From the NCBI RefSeq assembly GCF_015694735.1, contig NZ_JADQDP010000003.1, forward strand, positions 496,001-560,000: a stretch of 64,000 nt of DNA, given 5' to 3'. The first letter of the stretch is position 1. Every line of letters starts with the position of its first letter. Below are positions 27,721 to 36,061 of the stretch, in pieces. Under the pieces are notes generated by a model. It saw only the letters and a program-made list of their open reading frames with translations, was not told the origin of the DNA and made no database searches. The position numbers and the translations under genes are program-made. This DNA comes from Hymenobacter properus (GTDB taxonomy: Bacteria > Bacteroidota > Bacteroidia > Cytophagales > Hymenobacteraceae).

Positions 27721-27783
27721 GTAGGAGCAGGTAAGCCCGCCGCGCCACCTGCTTGCGCAGCAGCGGGCGGCGGGCTTCCTACT
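27721..27783. repeat. GC-rich hairpin in the atpE-atpF gap
   Basis: AAGCCCGCCGC (27733-27743) pairs perfectly with 27767-27777, extended by GTAGG/CCTAC beyond a bulge. There is no T-run, so a terminator role is unlikely. Placed directly 3' of atpE in the transcript. Confidence 0.7.
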
Positions 27784-27816
27784 ACTTCCGAGCCCTCGCG
27801 GGCCCGGCCGACTGCC

Positions 27817-28092
27817 TTAAACGAGCTTGGTCCAGATGAGTACGCAGACTACGACTGCGAACAGGCCCAGACCTTCAATCAGAGCGGCGGCGATAATCAT
27901 AGCCGTCTGGATTTTGCCCGAAGCTTCCGGCTGACGGCCGATAGCGTCCATGGCGCTGCCGCCGATGCGGCCAATGCCCAGGCCAACGCCCAGAGCCACC
28001 AGACCTGCACCGATACCGGCACCCATTACAGCCAAACCAGGACCGTAGTTAGCAGCCATAGCGGCCACTTGCAACAACAAAGAGAGCAACAT
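27817..28092 (-). CDS. atpE: ATP synthase F0 subunit c
   Basis: Rotor-ring proteolipid, 91 residues with two helices. The polar loop RQP is at 53-55, and the ion-carrying Glu73 lies in AAALIEGLGLF. The residue after Glu73 is Gly rather than Ser/Thr, which fits proton rather than sodium coupling (inference). A Gly-rich first helix (GAGIGAGLVALGVGLGIG) is present. The gap upstream holds a 12-G run. Confidence 0.97.
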   Translation of the reverse strand: MLLSLLLQVAAMAANYGPGLAVMGAGIGAGLVALGVGLGIGRIGGSAMDAIGRQPEASGKIQTAMIIAAALIEGLGLFAVVVCVLIWTKLV

Positions 28093-28139
28093 AAAAATTG
28101 GAAAAAGGGGGAAAAGAAAAATTTCGTCAGTCCCGCAGC

Positions 28140-28151
28140 GGGGGGGGGGGG
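28140..28151 (+). repeat. Poly-G tract (12 G) in the atpB-atpE gap
   Basis: Twelve consecutive G on the plus strand (C on the coding strand) between atpB and atpE. No other feature seen in this 123-bp gap apart from GC-rich imperfect repeats. Confidence 0.9.
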
Positions 28152-28215
28152 ATTGCCACGGTCTGGCCGAAACAGCCAGTTGGCGGGCGGCAGGCGCCCG
28201 GCCGATTAAGTCAGA

Positions 28216-29283
28216 TTAGTGGTGGGCGGCGTGCATGGGCGAGCCGTCCTCGTTGTAGCCGATTTGCAGGTCGGCGTCGTGGTGCTCTTCCACCGCGCCA
28301 CCGATGTACATGGCAGTGAGCAGCGTGAAGATGAAGGCCTGCAGCAGAGCCACCAGCAGTTCGAGCACGTTGATGAACAGGCCGAAAGCCAGCGTTACCG
28401 GGGCCACGGCCCACGATTTGAAGATGAACACCAAGCTGATGAAGCTCAGCACCACGATGTGGCCCGCCGTGATGTTGGCGAACAGACGAATCATGAGTGA
28501 GAAGGGCTTGGTGAAGATGCCAATCACCTCTACGATAATCATGATGGGCAGCAGCGGCTTAGGCACGCCGGGCGTGGCGAAAATGTGGGCCCAGTAGTAC
28601 TTGTTGCTCGATGCCAGCGTGATGATAAGCGTCAGCACAGCCAGCACCATGGTCACGGCGATGTTGCCGGAGAGGTTGGCGGCGCCGGGGGTAAGGCCCA
28701 GCAGGTTGTTGAACCAGATGAAGAAGAACACCGTGAGCAGGTATGGCATGTAGCGCTCGTACTTGGGGCCGATGTTTTTCTTGGCTACTTCGTCGCGGAT
28801 GAAAACGATGATGGGCTCGAAGAACGACTGCACGCCTTTGGGAGCGCGGCCGTGGTTTTTCTTATAGCCGCTGGCCACGGCGGTGAAGATGACGAGCATC
28901 AGCACGGCGCTGCCGATGAGGGCGGCAATGTTCTTGGTGATAGAGAAGTCGTAGACTTTGCTGCCGTCGGTGCTCACGAGGTGCTCGTGCTCCAGCTTCA
29001 GGCCATCGTACTCTTTGGCGGGGCCTTCGGCTTCGCCGTTGGAGATGTGCTTCGAGGAGAATACCGACAGGCCCTTGCCGGGACGGTAGGCGATGATGGG
29101 CAGGTAGGTGGTGAAGTTGCCGTTGTCGGTGGCCAGCCAGTGCCACTCGTGCGAATCGCCGATGTGGTGCAAAATCATTTCGCCAGGATTGAAGCCTTCG
29201 GCCTTGGCGCCCTCGCCGGCGGGCTCGTTAGCGAAAACGGAGAGGGAAACGAAACAAAGAAGAATCGACAGTAAACGCTTCAT
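28216..29283 (-). CDS. atpB: ATP synthase F0 subunit a
   Basis: Proton channel of F0. 355 residues, longer than the E. coli subunit (about 270) because of an N-terminal extension with a signal-like segment (MKRLLSILLCFVSLSVFA) and a soluble domain of about 100 residues, usual in Bacteroidota. The essential Arg is Arg266 in SLMIRLFANITAGH. Several further hydrophobic helices; the C-terminus is His/Asp-rich. Start ATG at 29283. Confidence 0.97.
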   Translation of the reverse strand: MKRLLSILLCFVSLSVFANEPAGEGAKAEGFNPGEMILHHIGDSHEWHWLATDNGNFTTYLPIIAYRPGKGLSVFSSKHISNGEAEGPAKEYDGLKLEHEHLVSTDGSKVYDFSITKNIAALIGSAVLMLVIFTAVASGYKKNHGRAPKGVQSFFEPIIVFIRDEVAKKNIGPKYERYMPYLLTVFFFIWFNNLLGLTPGAANLSGNIAVTMVLAVLTLIITLASSNKYYWAHIFATPGVPKPLLPIMIIVEVIGIFTKPFSLMIRLFANITAGHIVVLSFISLVFIFKSWAVAPVTLAFGLFINVLELLVALLQAFIFTLLTAMYIGGAVEEHHDADLQIGYNEDGSPMHAAHH

Positions 29284-29322
29284 CCAAAGTTAATTAATGG
29301 CAAATTTCAGGCTAACGCATTA

Positions 29323-29727
29323 TCATTGCGTGACTTGCTTTTCTGAAATCGGCCGCAAGTTACTCAAAGTAGCCCAGATTTCAAACCCGGCCCACGAAAA
29401 GTACAGGATGAAGAAGGCCCCGAGGAAGGTCCAAACACCCCGCGGTTCCTTGGCAATTCCACCCGCCAGCAGCCACGTCACGAGTCCCAACGAGACCAGC
29501 AAACGGGCCGTCATCCCTATCAAATACCCCATGGCCAGGCTGGCCGGGTCACGGGCCACAAGGCGGGCGGTGAGGCTATAGGCGAAGTAGGTGAGCCCCG
29601 CCATTACCGCAAAAATCAGCCCCGTGCGCGGGTGCACCACGGCCGGGCCGTAGAGGCGGTGCAAGGCGTAGATGGGCAGGCCCAGCGCGGCGGCGAAGAG
29701 GAGGAACTGGCGCGGGAATTTGGGCAT
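29323..29727 (-). CDS. Small four-helix membrane protein of the ATP synthase operon
   Basis: 134 residues with four hydrophobic helices and no recognisable catalytic motif. It occupies the slot between atpZ and atpB where Bacteroidota carry a small membrane protein often annotated as hypothetical or ATP synthase I-like. By position it may assist assembly of the c-ring or F0, as AtpI does elsewhere; that is inference. A 35-bp perfect inverted repeat separates it from atpZ. Confidence 0.7.
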   Translation of the reverse strand: MPKFPRQFLLFAAALGLPIYALHRLYGPAVVHPRTGLIFAVMAGLTYFAYSLTARLVARDPASLAMGYLIGMTARLLVSLGLVTWLLAGGIAKEPRGVWTFLGAFFILYFSWAGFEIWATLSNLRPISEKQVTQ

Positions 29728-29750
29728 GGGTTGTATTGATGATAAAAGGG

Positions 29751-29882
29751 CGTCATGCCGAGCGGAGCCGAGGCATCTCGCTCGCGCCGCCTGACGCCGG
29801 AAACCTTCCTCTGGCTTCTCTCCAAAAGATGAGGGGAGCCGGACGAAGCGAGCGAGATGCCTCGGCTCCGCTCGGCATGACG
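29751..29882. repeat. Dispersed inverted repeat, family B, inside the ATP synthase operon
   Basis: Perfect 35-bp arms (29751-29785 and 29848-29882), starting CGTCATGCCGAGCGGAGCCG, with a 62-nt spacer. It fills the gap between atpZ and the next operon gene, so the mRNA would contain a very stable stem. Confidence 0.95.
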
Positions 29883-29901
29883 GTGGTGTGTATTTACAGC
29901 T

Positions 29902-30135
29902 TTATAATGACTCCTTGGTCAAGCTCCGTATAACTTGGAACACGGCCGCGAACACACCTAGTAGCAGCAGACCGATGGTGAGCCAGGGGCCGGTGCTGAA
30001 CTTGCCATCGAGCCAGTAGCCGAGCCAGGCGCAGCCGCCAATGATGGCCAGCATCTGGAAGGCCAGGCCGGAGTACTTCATCACGGCTTGCAGGCGGCTG
30101 TTGCCGGTGGGCTGGGGGTCGGGCGTGGTGGGCAT
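29902..30135 (-). CDS. atpZ: AtpZ/AtpI-family protein
   Basis: 77 residues from ATG 30135 (MPTTPDPQPTGNSRL). Two transmembrane helices (YSGLAFQMLAIIGGCAWLGYWLD and WLTIGLLLLGVFAAVFQVI) with the GYWLDGKF turn are typical of the AtpZ/F0F1-ATPase subunit family, found as the first gene of many ATP synthase operons and linked to magnesium or c-ring assembly. The longer upstream frame is not coding-like. TAACTTTG lies 24 bp upstream. Divergent from the sprE-like gene. Confidence 0.85.
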   Translation of the reverse strand: MPTTPDPQPTGNSRLQAVMKYSGLAFQMLAIIGGCAWLGYWLDGKFSTGPWLTIGLLLLGVFAAVFQVIRSLTKESL

Positions 30136-30159
30136 AATTAAGTAGGCTAAGGCGGTTGA

Positions 30160-30167
30160 CAAAGTTA
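30160..30167 (-). promoter_or_regulatory. Candidate -7 element of the ATP synthase operon
   Basis: TAACTTTG on the minus strand (TAnnTTTG), 24 bp before the atpZ ATG. Confidence 0.5.
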
Positions 30168-30301
30168 CGGGATGGGCCGGGCGGTGTTTGCCCGCGGAAA
30201 AACGTAATTTTACCCGGTGAGCTTCGTTAACGTGCGGAGCTATCGAACATTTCCGGGAGCTTTGCGCGTTTCGCCAGCCCGGACCCGTCCTTTCCCTTGC
30301 T

Positions 30302-33300
30302 TTGATTTTGACACACTCTTCGCTGACATACCGCTGGGCGGCGCTGCTGGTCTTCCTCGTTGGGGTGGCCGCGGCGGGCTGCGCGTCGGACAAAAACCTG
30401 GTAGCGCACGCGTTCAACAACGTGGCGGCGCGCGACAACGCCTATTTCCTGGCCCGCCAGAAGCTGCAGCTCACCGAGAATAAGCTCTACGCCGGTCGCA
30501 TCAACGACTACAACCAGACGCTGCCGCTGTTTCCGAGCCTCGACAGTGGCACGGTGCGCGCCAGCCGGGCCGATTTGAACGACGTTATTAAGAAGGCCTC
30601 CATGCCGATTCAGAATCGGCCAGGTTCGGACTGGACCGATGATGCCTACATCGTGGTGGGCTGGGCGCGCTTCTATGAGATGCAGTTTGAGGATGCGGCG
30701 CTGACGTTTAAGTATGTCAACTCGACCAGCAAGGACGCTAATGCCAAGCACGAGGCGCTGATTGGTCTGATGCGGACTTTCCTGGCGCAGGGTGAGATGG
30801 AAAGTGCTAAGGCCGTGTCGGATTTGCTGGATAAGGAGCAGGGCCTGCCCAAAGATGCCCGGCAATTGTTTCTGACCCGGGCCGACTATTATATCCGCAC
30901 CGAGGAGCCAGCCAAGGCCATTCCGCAGTTGGAGAAGGCCATTCCACTGATTGAGTTTAAGAATGAACGGTCGCGCACCCGCTACATTCTGGCACAGCTC
31001 TACCAGGACCAGGGCGAGAATAAGAAGGCCTACGACCAACTCGACCAAATTCTAAGCCGCAACCCGCCTTATGAGCTGGATTTCCAAGCCAAGCTGATGA
31101 TGGCGCAGGTGTCGGACCTGAGCGCGCAGGACCGGGAGCGGCTGAACAAGAACTTCGCCAGCCTGCTGAAAGACCCCAAGAACAAGGACTACCGCGACAA
31201 GATTTACTACGAGATGGCGCGGCTGAACTACCGCGAAAAAAACTACCCGGAGGCACTGAAGCTGCTGCGGCAGTCCATCGCGGCCACTACTACCAACAAG
31301 ACGCAGAAAAGCTACACCTACCTGCTGGCAGGGCGCATCTACTACGAGAACCTGCAGAAATACCGCCTGGCTGCCGCCTACTACGACAGCACGGTGCAGA
31401 ACCTGAACAAGGAGGCCAAAACCTATGCCGCCATTAAGGAGCGCAGCGACATTCTGAAGGAATTCGCCAAGCAATACACCATCATTGAAACGCAGGATAG
31501 CCTCCAGGCCCTGGCCAAGCTGCCGCAGGAGGAGCTGAACCAACAGCTCAACCTGTATGCAGACGCGGAGATTACGGCGAAGAAGAAAGAAGAAGCTCGG
31601 CTTGTTGCACAGCAGAAAGCCGCGGTCAAGGAAGAAGAATTTAAAAACCGCCAACAGAACGCTAACAGCGGAATTGGCTCCGGCCTGGCGCCGAGCAACA
31701 TCCCTGGCGCACCCGGCTCCACGGCGCCAGACCCGATGTCGTTTGACCCTACGGCCGTGGCCAGCGGTGCCAAGTGGTATTTCGACAACCCGGCGGCGCT
31801 GGGCACGGCGCGGGCCGACTTTGTACGCAAGTGGCAGGGGCGCCAGCTGCAGGACAACTGGCGCACCGTGAGCCAGGCCAGCAGCTCGCCCAACAACGTG
31901 GCCAACGGCGGCGTGCCGCTGAGTATGACCGGCAACTCGACCACGGCCGTGAACAGTGCCGAAGCTGACTCGGTGGCCAAAGCCGCCGCGGCCGACCCGA
32001 ATGCGGAGAAAAATGCCTTGGTAGCTAAATACCGCAGTGCACTGCCCACCACGCCGGCTCAGCTCCAGGCTTCCGACAAGCAGATTGAAACTGCCATGTA
32101 TGAATTGGCCGGCATCTATAAAGAGCTGCTGAAGGAGCGCGAGAAAGGCTTTGAGACCTACGAGAAACAGGTGACGCGCTACACCCGCGGCGAGCACGCG
32201 CCCGATGCGTATTACTTGCTTTACTTGTACTACAAAGACAAGCCCGACGCGGCCAAGATGGCCCAGTACGCAGCAGCGCTGCAAAAGGAGTTTCCCACGT
32301 CCATTTACGCCAAGCTAATTGCCGACCCGCTGTATCGGGAGCACGAGTTGGCCCTGCACAACGCCGTGGCCAGCCGCGTCGATTCGGCTTTCACCTATTA
32401 CAAAAACCAGAATTTTGCCAAGGCCAGCGCCATCCTGGCCCGCACCGAAAAGCTCTACCCTAAGAGCGACCTAAGCGACCGGGTGGCTTATTTAAAAACC
32501 CTGCTGGTGGTGCGTACGCAGGCACCGCTCACGGCGCGCACGTCGGTGGAGAAGTTCTATAAGGATTACCCCGACAGCCCGCTGGTGCCCCAGGCGCAGG
32601 CGCTGGCTGAGGCCTATAAGAAACAAGGCTCGGGCCAACTGGCGGGCGCTTTGGCCTCGACTGAAAAGCCGGTGGTTTCGCTGTTCCGCCCCGGCGAAGT
32701 GGACAACCGCATGCGGATTTTTTACCGGGAAGATGAATCGCCGTACCGGGCATTGAACCCGAGCGGCGCCACGCCAGAAGCACCCAAGACGGCTGCGCCC
32801 ACCGCTCCGGCCCCGGATGCGAAGCCGGCCGCCCCAGCTCCCAGCGGCTCGGCCGGCCCGGCACCGGTTAAATCCGACAAAGCAGCTTCGGACAAGGAAG
32901 CTTCGGATAAAGCAGCTGCGGACAAAGCAACCGCGGACAAAGGTGCCGCTACGAAATCGCCAGCTCCGACTGTTCCAAATAATAAAGCAATTCCAGCTAC
33001 GAAAGCCGCTGCGGCGGTTGCACAGACTCCCCCACCCGCGCCTGTTCCGACCACCGGCGCTGCCCCAGCTACTGCTGCAGCTACTACTCCGCCGCCTGCC
33101 GACGCCCCGGCCGCTCCCGCTACGGCCTATACCACCCAGCTGAGCAGTGCTCACGCTGTGGTGCTGGTATTTCCCAAAACCACGCCGCCTGCGGCCGACC
33201 TGGCCACCCAGCTTGGTGCCTACAACGGCCGCTATTTTAAAGCCAACAACCTGGCCGTGGAAACACCGGCCCTCGGCGCCGACCAGACGCTGGTGGTAGT

Positions 33301-33490
33301 GCGGGCACTGCCCGGTGCCAAGGTGGCCCAGAGCTACGCCACCAAGCTGCGCGGGCCCCAGTCGCCGCTGGGCCGCCTGCGCGGCCAGGGCTACCAAACG
33401 CTGGTCATCAGCTTGGAAAACCTGGCGCTACTGCAAGCCACGGGCGACCTGACCGGCTACCAGACCTTCTACCAGCGCGTGTACAAATAA
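30302..33490 (+). CDS. sprE: SprE/PorW-like TPR lipoprotein of the type IX secretion system
   Basis: 1,062 residues. The lipoprotein signal peptide ends in the lipobox GVAAAGC (Cys27), followed by ASDKNLVAHAFNNVAARDNAYFLARQKL, which resembles the start of SprE/PorW. Many TPR-like helical pairs follow to about residue 770. SprE/PorW is an outer-membrane-associated periplasmic lipoprotein needed for T9SS secretion and gliding, thought to link the GldKN ring with the translocon. A low-complexity Ala/Lys/Pro linker (SDKAASDKEASDKAAADK) then joins a C-terminal globular domain of about 110 residues. The start is a TTG at 30302 (or 30308); no ATG or GTG fits. Divergent from atpZ; a strong terminator follows. 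Confidence 0.83.
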   Translation: MILTHSSLTYRWAALLVFLVGVAAAGCASDKNLVAHAFNNVAARDNAYFLARQKLQLTENKLYAGRINDYNQTLPLFPSLDSGTVRASRADLNDVIKKASMPIQNRPGSDWTDDAYIVVGWARFYEMQFEDAALTFKYVNSTSKDANAKHEALIGLMRTFLAQGEMESAKAVSDLLDKEQGLPKDARQLFLTRADYYIRTEEPAKAIPQLEKAIPLIEFKNERSRTRYILAQLYQDQGENKKAYDQLDQILSRNPPYELDFQAKLMMAQVSDLSAQDRERLNKNFASLLKDPKNKDYRDKIYYEMARLNYREKNYPEALKLLRQSIAATTTNKTQKSYTYLLAGRIYYENLQKYRLAAAYYDSTVQNLNKEAKTYAAIKERSDILKEFAKQYTIIETQDSLQALAKLPQEELNQQLNLYADAEITAKKKEEARLVAQQKAAVKEEEFKNRQQNANSGIGSGLAPSNIPGAPGSTAPDPMSFDPTAVASGAKWYFDNPAALGTARADFVRKWQGRQLQDNWRTVSQASSSPNNVANGGVPLSMTGNSTTAVNSAEADSVAKAAAADPNAEKNALVAKYRSALPTTPAQLQASDKQIETAMYELAGIYKELLKEREKGFETYEKQVTRYTRGEHAPDAYYLLYLYYKDKPDAAKMAQYAAALQKEFPTSIYAKLIADPLYREHELALHNAVASRVDSAFTYYKNQNFAKASAILARTEKLYPKSDLSDRVAYLKTLLVVRTQAPLTARTSVEKFYKDYPDSPLVPQAQALAEAYKKQGSGQLAGALASTEKPVVSLFRPGEVDNRMRIFYREDESPYRALNPSGATPEAPKTAAPTAPAPDAKPAAPAPSGSAGPAPVKSDKAASDKEASDKAAADKATADKGAATKSPAPTVPNNKAIPATKAAAAVAQTPPPAPVPTTGAAPATAAATTPPPADAPAAPATAYTTQLSSAHAVVLVFPKTTPPAADLATQLGAYNGRYFKANNLAVETPALGADQTLVVVRALPGAKVAQSYATKLRGPQSPLGRLRGQGYQTLVISLENLALLQATGDLTGYQTFYQRVYK

Positions 33491-33542
33491 GGAGGCGCGA
33501 AGCTTGCCGAGCGTGTATGGGTGACCAATGCCCCCGAACCGT

Positions 33543-33574
33543 ATAAAGCCTCCGCCCACCCTCGGAGGCTTTAT
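33543..33574 (+). terminator. Terminator after the sprE-like gene
   Basis: A 12-bp perfect stem (33543-33554 with 33563-33574), loop CCCACCCT, followed by TTTT. Confidence 0.9.
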
Positions 33575-33579
33575 TTTTG
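33572..33579 (+). promoter_or_regulatory. Candidate -7 element of the PBP gene overlapping the terminator tail
   Basis: TATTTTTG matches TAnnTTTG and shares bases with the last stem base pairs and T-tract of the preceding terminator, 25 bp before the ATG at 33605. Confidence 0.4.
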
Positions 33580-33604
33580 CCTGACTATTCCCGTTTCGTT
33601 TCTT

Positions 33605-35947
33605 ATGCCTACTTCCCCTCCTACCCGCCGTGCCAAGCCCCAGCCGCTAAAACCTGCGCGCCCTGGCCGGTTCACGGCCTTTGTCCGGACCATGTGGGTG
33701 CTGTTTGGCGCGGGCGTGGTAGGCCTGGGCCTGTTTGTGCTGGCTGTGAGCGGCAACTTCCTGAACCTGTTCGGGCGCATGCCCAACCTGAAGACCTTGG
33801 AAAACCCGCGCTCCGAATTGGCGTCCGAAATTTACTCGGCCGATGGCGTGCTGCTGGGCAAGTACTTCCGCGAAAACCGGACGCCGGTTGAGTTCAAGGA
33901 CCTGCCCCAAAACCTGATTGATGCCCTTATTGCTACCGAAGACGTGCGCTTCGAGCAGCATTCGGGCATTGATGCTAAGAGCGTGCTGCGGGCCGTTACC
34001 GGCGTGCTCACCTTCTCGCACAATGGCGGTGGCTCCACGCTCACCCAGCAGGTGGCCAAAGTGCTGTTCAAAACGCGGCAGGACCTGAGCGACGGTGCCC
34101 TCAACGGCAGCGGCAAAATCGGGATGCTCATCACCAAAACCAAGGAATGGATTCTGGCCATTCGGCTGGAGCGCAATTACACCAAGCGCGAAATCATCCG
34201 CATGTATTTGAACACGGTGGAGTACGGTTCGAACTCCTACGGCATCAACACGGCAGCCAAGACCTTCTTCAACAAGTCGCCCAAAGACCTGAGCACGCCC
34301 GAAGCCGCTACGCTAGTGGGCATCGTGAACGCGCCGGGCCGCTTCAGCCCCGTGGTGCACCCCGACCGCTCGCGCAAGCGCCGCAACTGGGTGCTGCGCC
34401 AGATGGCCAAATCGCACTACATCACCGACGCCGAGCTGGCCCAGGATACGGCCAAGGCCATTGTGCTGCACTACTCGGTGGAGAACCCCACCAAGGGCCT
34501 GGCTCCCTACTTCCGGGCCGAGGTGGTGAAGTCGCTGCTGGCTTGGGCCAAGGAAACCGACCACGACCTCTACGCGGACGGCCTGAAGATTTACACCACC
34601 ATCGACTCACGCATGCAGGAGTACGCCGAGAAGTCGCTAGCCGAGCATCTGGCCCTGCAGCAGAAGTGGTTTAATGCGCAGTGGAAGGGCCAACTGCCCT
34701 GGCGCGACGAGAACGGCAAGGTTATTCCCGACTTTCTCAACATTGCCATGCGCCGCACCCAGCGCTATAAGTCGCTGATGAACCAGTTCGACGGCAACCG
34801 CGACTCCGTGAATTTCTACCTGCGCAAGAAGTATAAGATGCCGGTATTTACCTGGCAGGGCGAGAAGGAAATGATGATGTCGCCGCTCGACTCGCTGGCC
34901 TACTACAAGCGCTATCTACGCGCCGGCTTCATGGCCATGAACCCACTCAACGGCCAGGTGAAGGCCTGGGTGGGCGGCCCCAACTACAAGTTTTTCAAGT
35001 TCGACCACGTGCGCCAAGGCAAGCGCCAGCCCGGCTCCACGTTCAAGCCCATTGTGTACACGGCGGCCATCGAGCAGGGTGGCTATTCGCCCTGCTTCCC
35101 GCGCCCCGACGTGGCCACTACTTTTCCGGCCGTGGCTGGCCGCCCGGCCTACACCCCCAAGAACTTTGAGGGCACCTTCACTGGGCGCACCTTCACGCTG
35201 CGGCAGGCGCTGGCCCGTTCAATGAACTCCATCACGGCCTGGCTGGTAATGAAGATGGGCCCCGAAACCATCGCCACTTACGCCAAGCGCCTGGGTATCA
35301 CCTCGCCAGTAGATGCCGTGCCCTCAATGGGTTTCGGCACCTCCGATTGCAGCATTTACGAGCTGTGCGGAGTGTACGGCACCTTCGTGAACAAGGGCGT
35401 GCACACCGACCCCATTATGGTGACGCGCATCGAGGACAAGAACGGCAACGTGCTGCGCGAGTTCGTGACGCAGACCCGCGAAGTGCTCAACGAGGAAACG
35501 GCCTACATCATGACCAACATGCTGCAAGCCAGCACCACCGAGCCCGGCGGCACCAGCACCATCCTGCACACCGGCTTCAAGTTCCCGTTTGAAATCGGGG
35601 CCAAAACCGGCACCACCAGCAACTATTCCGACGCCTGGTTCATGGGCATCACCCCGGACCTGGTGTGTGGCATGTGGGTGGGCGGTGAAGACCGCAGCAT
35701 TCACTTCCGCAACGGTGCCTACGGGCAAGGTGCCCGCGCCGCTCTGCCGCTCTACGGCCTCTTCATGCAGAAGGTGTACAAGGACAAAAGCATCGGCCTG
35801 AATACCCAGCCCTTCCCCAAGCCGGCTGCTCCGCTCAGCATCGAAATTGATTGCTCAAAGTACTACGGCGGCCAGCGCGACACCATCCCCTACGACCAGA
35901 AGATGCAAGTACCCGATGCGTCGGACTTGGACGACAAGGACATTTAG
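33605..35947 (+). CDS. Class A penicillin-binding protein (transglycosylase/transpeptidase, PBP1A type)
   Basis: Polymerises and cross-links peptidoglycan in the periplasm. 780 residues from ATG 33605 (MPTSPPTRRAKPQ); upstream residues look non-coding. A transmembrane anchor lies near 28-50. GT51 motifs are ATEDVRFEQHSGID, GGSTLTQQVAK and KEIIRMYLN-like sequence. The transpeptidase has the Ser nucleophile in PGSTFKP, SMN in ARSMNSITAW and KTGTTSN. All catalytic motifs are intact. It ends with a short acidic tail. Followed by uvrC, 114 bp away, with a weak hairpin between. Confidence 0.95.
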   Translation: MPTSPPTRRAKPQPLKPARPGRFTAFVRTMWVLFGAGVVGLGLFVLAVSGNFLNLFGRMPNLKTLENPRSELASEIYSADGVLLGKYFRENRTPVEFKDLPQNLIDALIATEDVRFEQHSGIDAKSVLRAVTGVLTFSHNGGGSTLTQQVAKVLFKTRQDLSDGALNGSGKIGMLITKTKEWILAIRLERNYTKREIIRMYLNTVEYGSNSYGINTAAKTFFNKSPKDLSTPEAATLVGIVNAPGRFSPVVHPDRSRKRRNWVLRQMAKSHYITDAELAQDTAKAIVLHYSVENPTKGLAPYFRAEVVKSLLAWAKETDHDLYADGLKIYTTIDSRMQEYAEKSLAEHLALQQKWFNAQWKGQLPWRDENGKVIPDFLNIAMRRTQRYKSLMNQFDGNRDSVNFYLRKKYKMPVFTWQGEKEMMMSPLDSLAYYKRYLRAGFMAMNPLNGQVKAWVGGPNYKFFKFDHVRQGKRQPGSTFKPIVYTAAIEQGGYSPCFPRPDVATTFPAVAGRPAYTPKNFEGTFTGRTFTLRQALARSMNSITAWLVMKMGPETIATYAKRLGITSPVDAVPSMGFGTSDCSIYELCGVYGTFVNKGVHTDPIMVTRIEDKNGNVLREFVTQTREVLNEETAYIMTNMLQASTTEPGGTSTILHTGFKFPFEIGAKTGTTSNYSDAWFMGITPDLVCGMWVGGEDRSIHFRNGAYGQGARAALPLYGLFMQKVYKDKSIGLNTQPFPKPAAPLSIEIDCSKYYGGQRDTIPYDQKMQVPDASDLDDKDI

Positions 35948-35996
35948 CCCCACTGCCCGCAGGCTTCGGCTTCAGGCCGGAAGCTACACAATTTTG

Positions 35997-36025
35997 ATAT
36001 GGCTGGCGACTTTCGTCAGCCATAT
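35997..36025 (+). terminator. Possible weak terminator after the PBP gene
   Basis: ATATGGCTG (35997-36005) pairs with 36017-36025, continued by a G-U and two further pairs. The following T-run is short, so termination is uncertain. Confidence 0.45.
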
Positions 36026-36061
36026 TTCGTTATAATCAATACGCTTACCCCTACCCTTCCC

